Assembly: GCA_039934475.1 (NCBI GenBank)
Contig: JBDTMC010000342.1
Coordinates: 1-8,624, forward strand
Direction: 5' to 3'
DNA from: JBDTMC01 sp039934475
Lineage (GTDB): Bacteria > Acidobacteriota > Terriglobia > Bryobacterales > Bryobacteraceae
Length of the DNA: 8,624 bases
A program made the translations under genes and the position numbers. This document shows, in pieces, positions 6,569 through 8,624 of the stretch (positions within the stretch are counted from its first letter, which is position 1; each line of letters starts with the position of its first letter). Under the pieces are notes generated by a model, which saw only the letters and a list, made by a program, of their open reading frames with translations, ran no database searches and was not told the DNA's origin.

Positions 6569-7609
6569 TTAGACGGCTGCTGCAAACTCCGGCACGCGGC
6601 TCTCGTTCCACAAAGCGATGTAAGGTTTCAGCTCACGCATCATAGCGTCGAACTGCGCCAGCGTGAGGGACTGCGCCCCATCGCTGACAGCCTTCTCGGG
6701 ACACGGGTGAACTTCCACAATGATCCCATCGGCGCCAATGGCAACGCCGGCGCGGGCCAATGGCGGTACCAGGCTGCGCTTGCCAGTAGCATGGCTGGGA
6801 TCCAGCACGATGGGCAGGTGAGTCAACTCGCGGAGCGCCGGAATGGACGCGATGTCGCACGTGTTGCGAGTAACCGTTTCGAACGTCCGGATGCCCCGTT
6901 CACAAAGGATAACGTTGGGGTTGCCATGCGCGACGATGTATTCGGCCGACATCAGCAGTTCCTTCACCGTAGCGCTCATGCCGCGCTTCAGCAGAATGGC
7001 GCGGCCACAGCGGCCAAGGGCCTTCAGCAGCGAGAAATTCTGCATGTTGCGAGCGCCGATCTGGAGCACATCGGCGTACTCCGCCACCAGTTCCACGTCA
7101 CCGTCGCTCATCACTTCGGTGACGATGCCGAGGCCGGTGGCTTCCTTCGCCTTGCGCAGCAGTTTCAGTCCTTCCACTTCCATACCCTGGAAATCGTAGG
7201 GAGATGTGCGCGGTTTGAATGCCCCGCCCCGCAGCACCTGCGCGCCGCTCCGGGCCACCGCTTCTGCCGTTTCCATGATCTGCTTTTCCGACTCCACTGA
7301 GCACGGGCCGGCCATCATTACAAACCGGTCGCCGCCGATCTCGACGCCGTTGATCTTGATCTGCGTCCGGCCCGGGTGGAATTCCTTGCTCACGAACTTG
7401 TAAGGCGCTGAGATGCGCATGGCCTTTTCGACGCACGGCATGGCTTCCAGGGATTCCAGGCAGGCCGTGACATCGCCGACGCCCACTGCGCCGATCACCA
7501 CCCGCTCTTCGCCCTGAATGGAATGGACCTTATACCCGAATTCCCGGATGCGCTCGGTTACGTGCTCCACTTCTTCCTTCGTGGCGTGGAGTTTCATTGA
7601 AATGATCAT
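6569..7609 (-). CDS. aroF: 3-deoxy-7-phosphoheptulonate (DAHP) synthase, type I-beta with N-terminal ferredoxin-like domain
   Basis: The enzyme condenses phosphoenolpyruvate with erythrose 4-phosphate, the first step of the shikimate pathway to Phe, Tyr and Trp. It has 346 residues, close to the Thermotoga maritima enzyme of this class. Residues 1-70 form the ferredoxin-like regulatory domain (MIISMKLHATKEEVEHVTER start) that in that relative mediates Phe/Tyr feedback inhibition. The TIM barrel follows: MMAGPCSVES (98-107), GGAFKPRTSPYDFQG (128-142), QIGARNMQN (183-191), ILLKRGMSAT (205-214), LDPSHATGKR (269-278) and VEVHPCPEKAVSDGAQS (298-314). Expected metal ligands C103, H273, E299 and D310 are all present. 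ATG 7609 is chosen because AAAGG lies eight bases upstream and the protein then starts as in relatives; a longer frame to 7642 would run into the terminator. The gene is preceded by an apparent Phe/Tyr attenuator and followed by two tightly linked genes. Confidence 0.95.
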   Translation of the reverse strand: MIISMKLHATKEEVEHVTERIREFGYKVHSIQGEERVVIGAVGVGDVTACLESLEAMPCVEKAMRISAPYKFVSKEFHPGRTQIKINGVEIGGDRFVMMAGPCSVESEKQIMETAEAVARSGAQVLRGGAFKPRTSPYDFQGMEVEGLKLLRKAKEATGLGIVTEVMSDGDVELVAEYADVLQIGARNMQNFSLLKALGRCGRAILLKRGMSATVKELLMSAEYIVAHGNPNVILCERGIRTFETVTRNTCDIASIPALRELTHLPIVLDPSHATGKRSLVPPLARAGVAIGADGIIVEVHPCPEKAVSDGAQSLTLAQFDAMMRELKPYIALWNESRVPEFAAAV

Positions 7610-7617
7610 GTTGCCTG

Positions 7618-7627
7618 CCTTTCCTCT
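7618..7627 (-). promoter_or_regulatory. aroF ribosome binding site
   Basis: Minus-strand AGAGGAAAGG (7627-7618) places AAAGG eight bases and AGAGGA twelve bases before ATG 7609. It lies just downstream of the attenuator's terminator and is not part of any of the three leader hairpins described, so control appears to act on transcription rather than on initiation of aroF translation. Confidence 0.6.
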
Positions 7628-7640
7628 GAGTCCCTTGTGC

Positions 7641-7672
7641 AAAGAAAAAACCCACCCGTTGCCGAGTGGGTT
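7641..7672 (-). terminator. Intrinsic terminator in the aroF leader (attenuator hairpin 3:4)
   Basis: On the minus strand a ten-base-pair stem AACCCACTCG (7672-7663) and CGGGTGGGTT (7658-7649), with one T-G wobble, encloses a GCAA tetraloop (7662-7659). A run of T residues (7650-7645), then C and TTT, follows directly. It ends about 31 bases before the aroF ATG, which leaves no room for a promoter in between. Transcripts of aroF must therefore read through it, as expected for an attenuator; it would also end read-through from the protease gene upstream. Confidence 0.85.
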
Positions 7673-7746
7673 GTGTTTTTCGTCCGTGTACCGCTTCCTA
7701 CCACACCACTCGTTTCACTTAGGTTGGATACCTAAATCGAAACGAG
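7663..7746 (-). promoter_or_regulatory. Mutually exclusive hairpins 1:2 and 2:3 of the aroF attenuator
   Basis: Hairpin 1:2 spans 7746-7709 on the minus strand. CTCGTTTC (7746-7739) pairs with GAAACGAG (7716-7709), and after a single bulged G at 7738 the stem continues for eight more pairs including TTAGGT (7735-7730) with ACCTAA (7724-7719), closed by an ATCCA loop. The 5' arm carries the Phe, Phe and Tyr leader codons, and the 3' arm the leader stop. The alternative pairing 2:3 joins CGAGTGG (7712-7706) to CCACTCG (7669-7663), which is most of the terminator's 5' arm, and can be extended by TGTG (7705-7702) with ACAC (7676-7673) across a three-base bulge. CGAG of segment 2 takes part in both structures and CCACTCG of segment 3 takes part in both antiterminator and terminator. 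Confidence 0.75.
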
Positions 7747-7772
7747 CCCGCGCTGTAGTCGACGGTGACCAT
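7719..7772 (-). CDS. aroF leader peptide, Phe/Tyr-rich (attenuation)
   Basis: A 17-codon frame runs from ATG 7772 to TAA 7721-7719 and encodes MVTVDYSAGSFRFRYPT. Four of the 17 residues are aromatic, and three of them form a Phe-Arg-Phe-Arg-Tyr block (codons 11-15) placed exactly in the 5' arm of hairpin 1:2. The stop codon sits in its 3' arm. If charged Phe or Tyr tRNA is short, a ribosome stalled there would open hairpin 1:2 and free CGAGTGG for the antiterminator; a ribosome reaching the stop would cover that segment and let the terminator form. No Shine-Dalgarno site precedes the ATG, and the predicted transcription start is at or within a few bases of it, so translation may be leaderless. 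The peptide itself probably has no other function. Confidence 0.7.
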   Translation of the reverse strand: MVTVDYSAGSFRFRYPT

Positions 7773-7780
7773 GAAAAACC

Positions 7781-7810
7781 AGTCTAGGCCGACGCCCGGT
7801 CAGGTGTCAA
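7781..7810 (-). promoter_or_regulatory. Predicted aroF promoter
   Basis: Minus-strand TTGACA (7810-7805) is a perfect -35 box and is followed after 18 bases by TAGACT (7786-7781), a four-of-six -10 match. The expected transcription start falls close to A7772, the first base of the leader-peptide ATG. It lies 31 bases downstream of the protease stop codon, so aroF appears to be an independent transcription unit. Confidence 0.6.
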
Positions 7811-7818
7811 GAACTTTT

Positions 7819-7840
7819 TACACGTGTACAGCGTGTATAC
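7819..7840. repeat. Dyad symmetry between the protease stop and the aroF promoter
   Basis: TACACGTGTA (7819-7828) is a perfect ten-base palindrome directly beside the aroF -35 box, and GTATAC (7835-7840) is a second one. Together they can also form a six-pair stem, TACACG with CGTGTA and a seven-base loop, on the minus strand just after the protease stop. No T tract follows, so a terminator is unlikely; an operator for aroF or a chance palindrome are the alternatives. Confidence 0.3.
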
Positions 7841-7841
7841 C

Positions 7842-8624
7842 TTACAGACGCTCGTCGGCAGCGGCTCCCAGCGTCACGGTTAGGTTCGTTGAACGGCCGC
7901 CGCGCTCCACCGTTAACTCCAGTTTGTCCCCGGCGCGCTTGTTCGCCAGCGCACGGGCAATCGCGTCGCGCCGGTCCACCTTCTTGCCGTCGATGGCAGT
8001 GATGAGATCGCCGCCAATACCGATTTCATAGTTCCCCACCACGGCGGTGCGCTTTGGTCCACGCAGACCGGCGGTTTCCGCAGTCGAGCCCGGCGCGATC
8101 CCCTGCACCAGCAAGCCGCCTTCACGTGGCAGCCCGAGCGCTTCAGCTAGATCGCCGTCCACCGGCAGCACGTCCACCCCGAGTTTCGGCCGCGCGTATT
8201 TCTTGCCGCTTTCAAAATCCGTGAGCATCGTCTTGGCCCGATTGATCGGCATGGCGAAGCCGATGCCGATGTTGCCGCCGGGGCCGTAAATGGCCGTGTT
8301 GATGCCGATGACGTTACCGATGGAATCCAGCAGCGGACCGCCGCTGTTCCCAGGATTAATGGCGGCATCGGTCTGCACCATGCCTTCCAGTTCGCGCCCG
8401 TTCTCATCCTGAATATTGCGCGCCAGCGAGCTGACGATGCCGGTGGTTAGGGTGCCTTCCAGGCCGAACGGATTGCCGATGGCTAGAACCTTCTGCCCCA
8501 CTTGCAGCCGGTCAGAGTCGCCCAAGCGCAGGTATTTGACGCTCTTTCTTGGTTCGATCCGGATCAGGGCGAGGTCGTTGATGGAATCGCGAACCAGCAC
8601 CTGTGCCTTGTAGTTGGAGCGGTC
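7842..8624 (-). CDS. HtrA/DegP-like S1C serine protease with PDZ domain, C-terminal part (5' end outside window)
   Basis: This envelope protease/chaperone of the HtrA (DegP/DegS) family would degrade misfolded periplasmic proteins. The frame is open to the right edge, adding DRSNYKAQ ahead of the GTG at 8600, which is therefore internal. In the visible 260 residues the catalytic Asp is D17 (SINDLALIRI) and the catalytic Ser is S94 (INPGNSGGPLLD); the catalytic His lies beyond the window. Further hallmarks are the AIGNPFGLEGTLTTGIVS block (48-65) and the IGIGFAMPI strand (119-127). A single PDZ domain follows from about 140 to 250 (KLGVDVLPVDG, GGLLVQGIAPGSTAETAGL, GGDLITAIDGKKV), ending near LTVTLGAAADERL. 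With one PDZ before the stop it resembles DegS-like or short HtrA proteins rather than two-PDZ DegP. TAA is at 7844-7842. Confidence 0.93.
   Translation of the reverse strand, partial: DRSNYKAQVLVRDSINDLALIRIEPRKSVKYLRLGDSDRLQVGQKVLAIGNPFGLEGTLTTGIVSSLARNIQDENGRELEGMVQTDAAINPGNSGGPLLDSIGNVIGINTAIYGPGGNIGIGFAMPINRAKTMLTDFESGKKYARPKLGVDVLPVDGDLAEALGLPREGGLLVQGIAPGSTAETAGLRGPKRTAVVGNYEIGIGGDLITAIDGKKVDRRDAIARALANKRAGDKLELTVERGGRSTNLTVTLGAAADERL

Noticed and set aside
6546..6611. Longer start (GTG 6611) for the gene after aroF
   Set aside because: It would overlap aroF by 43 bases, has no ribosome binding site and adds a polar 22-residue tail before the membrane segment; GTG 6545 gives a normal signal-anchor start.
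7610..7642. Longer aroF start at 7642
   Set aside because: It would begin in the T tract of the terminator with no ribosome binding site, whereas ATG 7609 has one at good spacing and matches the family's N-terminus.
7641..7772. T-box riboswitch as explanation of the aroF leader
   Set aside because: There is no T-box-like conserved sequence, no stem I features and the leader is too short; a leader peptide with matching codons explains the region better.
7805..7830. TyrR-type operator near the aroF promoter
   Set aside because: The TGTAAA-N6-TTTACA pattern is not met; only isolated TGTA/TACA pieces of the local palindrome are present.
1..8624. CRISPR arrays, tRNA or rRNA genes, insertion sequences
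   Set aside because: No spaced direct repeats, cloverleaf-like segments, rRNA-like stretches or transposase-like proteins were seen on either strand.

Overview
The window looks like a piece of a GC-rich Acidobacteriota chromosome, most likely from the Bryobacter/Solibacter side of the phylum. The evidence is the large VWFA-type protein of the form expanded in Acidobacteria, the FDYRRDLD-type membrane-anchored protein of unknown function, frequent GTG and TTG starts, and dense coding. No mobile element, tRNA, rRNA or CRISPR array was seen. Taxonomy is inferred from protein style only.

Layout. Bases 1-1937 (+) hold the C-terminal part of a VWFA-related protein cut by the left edge. It converges on a minus-strand gene at 2019-3278 for a DEDD-type RNase H-like exonuclease with a TPR-like tail. 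A divergent intergenic region with promoter-like boxes on both strands and an 11-bp palindrome leads to two plus-strand genes: a small exported Dabb-type protein (3466-3837) and a membrane-anchored M48 zinc protease (3868-4632). These converge on a minus-strand cluster read right to left: aroF (DAHP synthase, 7609-6569), a membrane-anchored unknown (6545-5628) and a PfkB-family sugar kinase (5627-4686). The kinase's stop codon lies at the junction of two back-to-back perfect hairpins. The right edge carries the C-terminal part of an HtrA/DegP-like protease (minus, 8624-7842).

Most notable. The 232 bases between the protease gene and aroF read as a complete ribosome-mediated transcription attenuator that appears in no gene list. 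In transcript order it has a promoter (perfect TTGACA), a 17-codon leader peptide MVTVDYSAGSFRFRYPT, a 16-bp hairpin whose 5' arm carries the Phe-Arg-Phe-Arg-Tyr codons and whose 3' arm contains the leader stop, an alternative antiterminator pairing (CGAGTGG with CCACTCG), and a 10-bp GCAA-capped intrinsic terminator with a T tract, followed by the aroF ribosome binding site. Transcription of the first enzyme of aromatic amino acid synthesis would thus be sensed through charged Phe and Tyr tRNAs. The encoded enzyme also carries the N-terminal ferredoxin-like domain used for Phe/Tyr feedback inhibition in relatives. Because the next two genes follow closely, the same switch may control them too.
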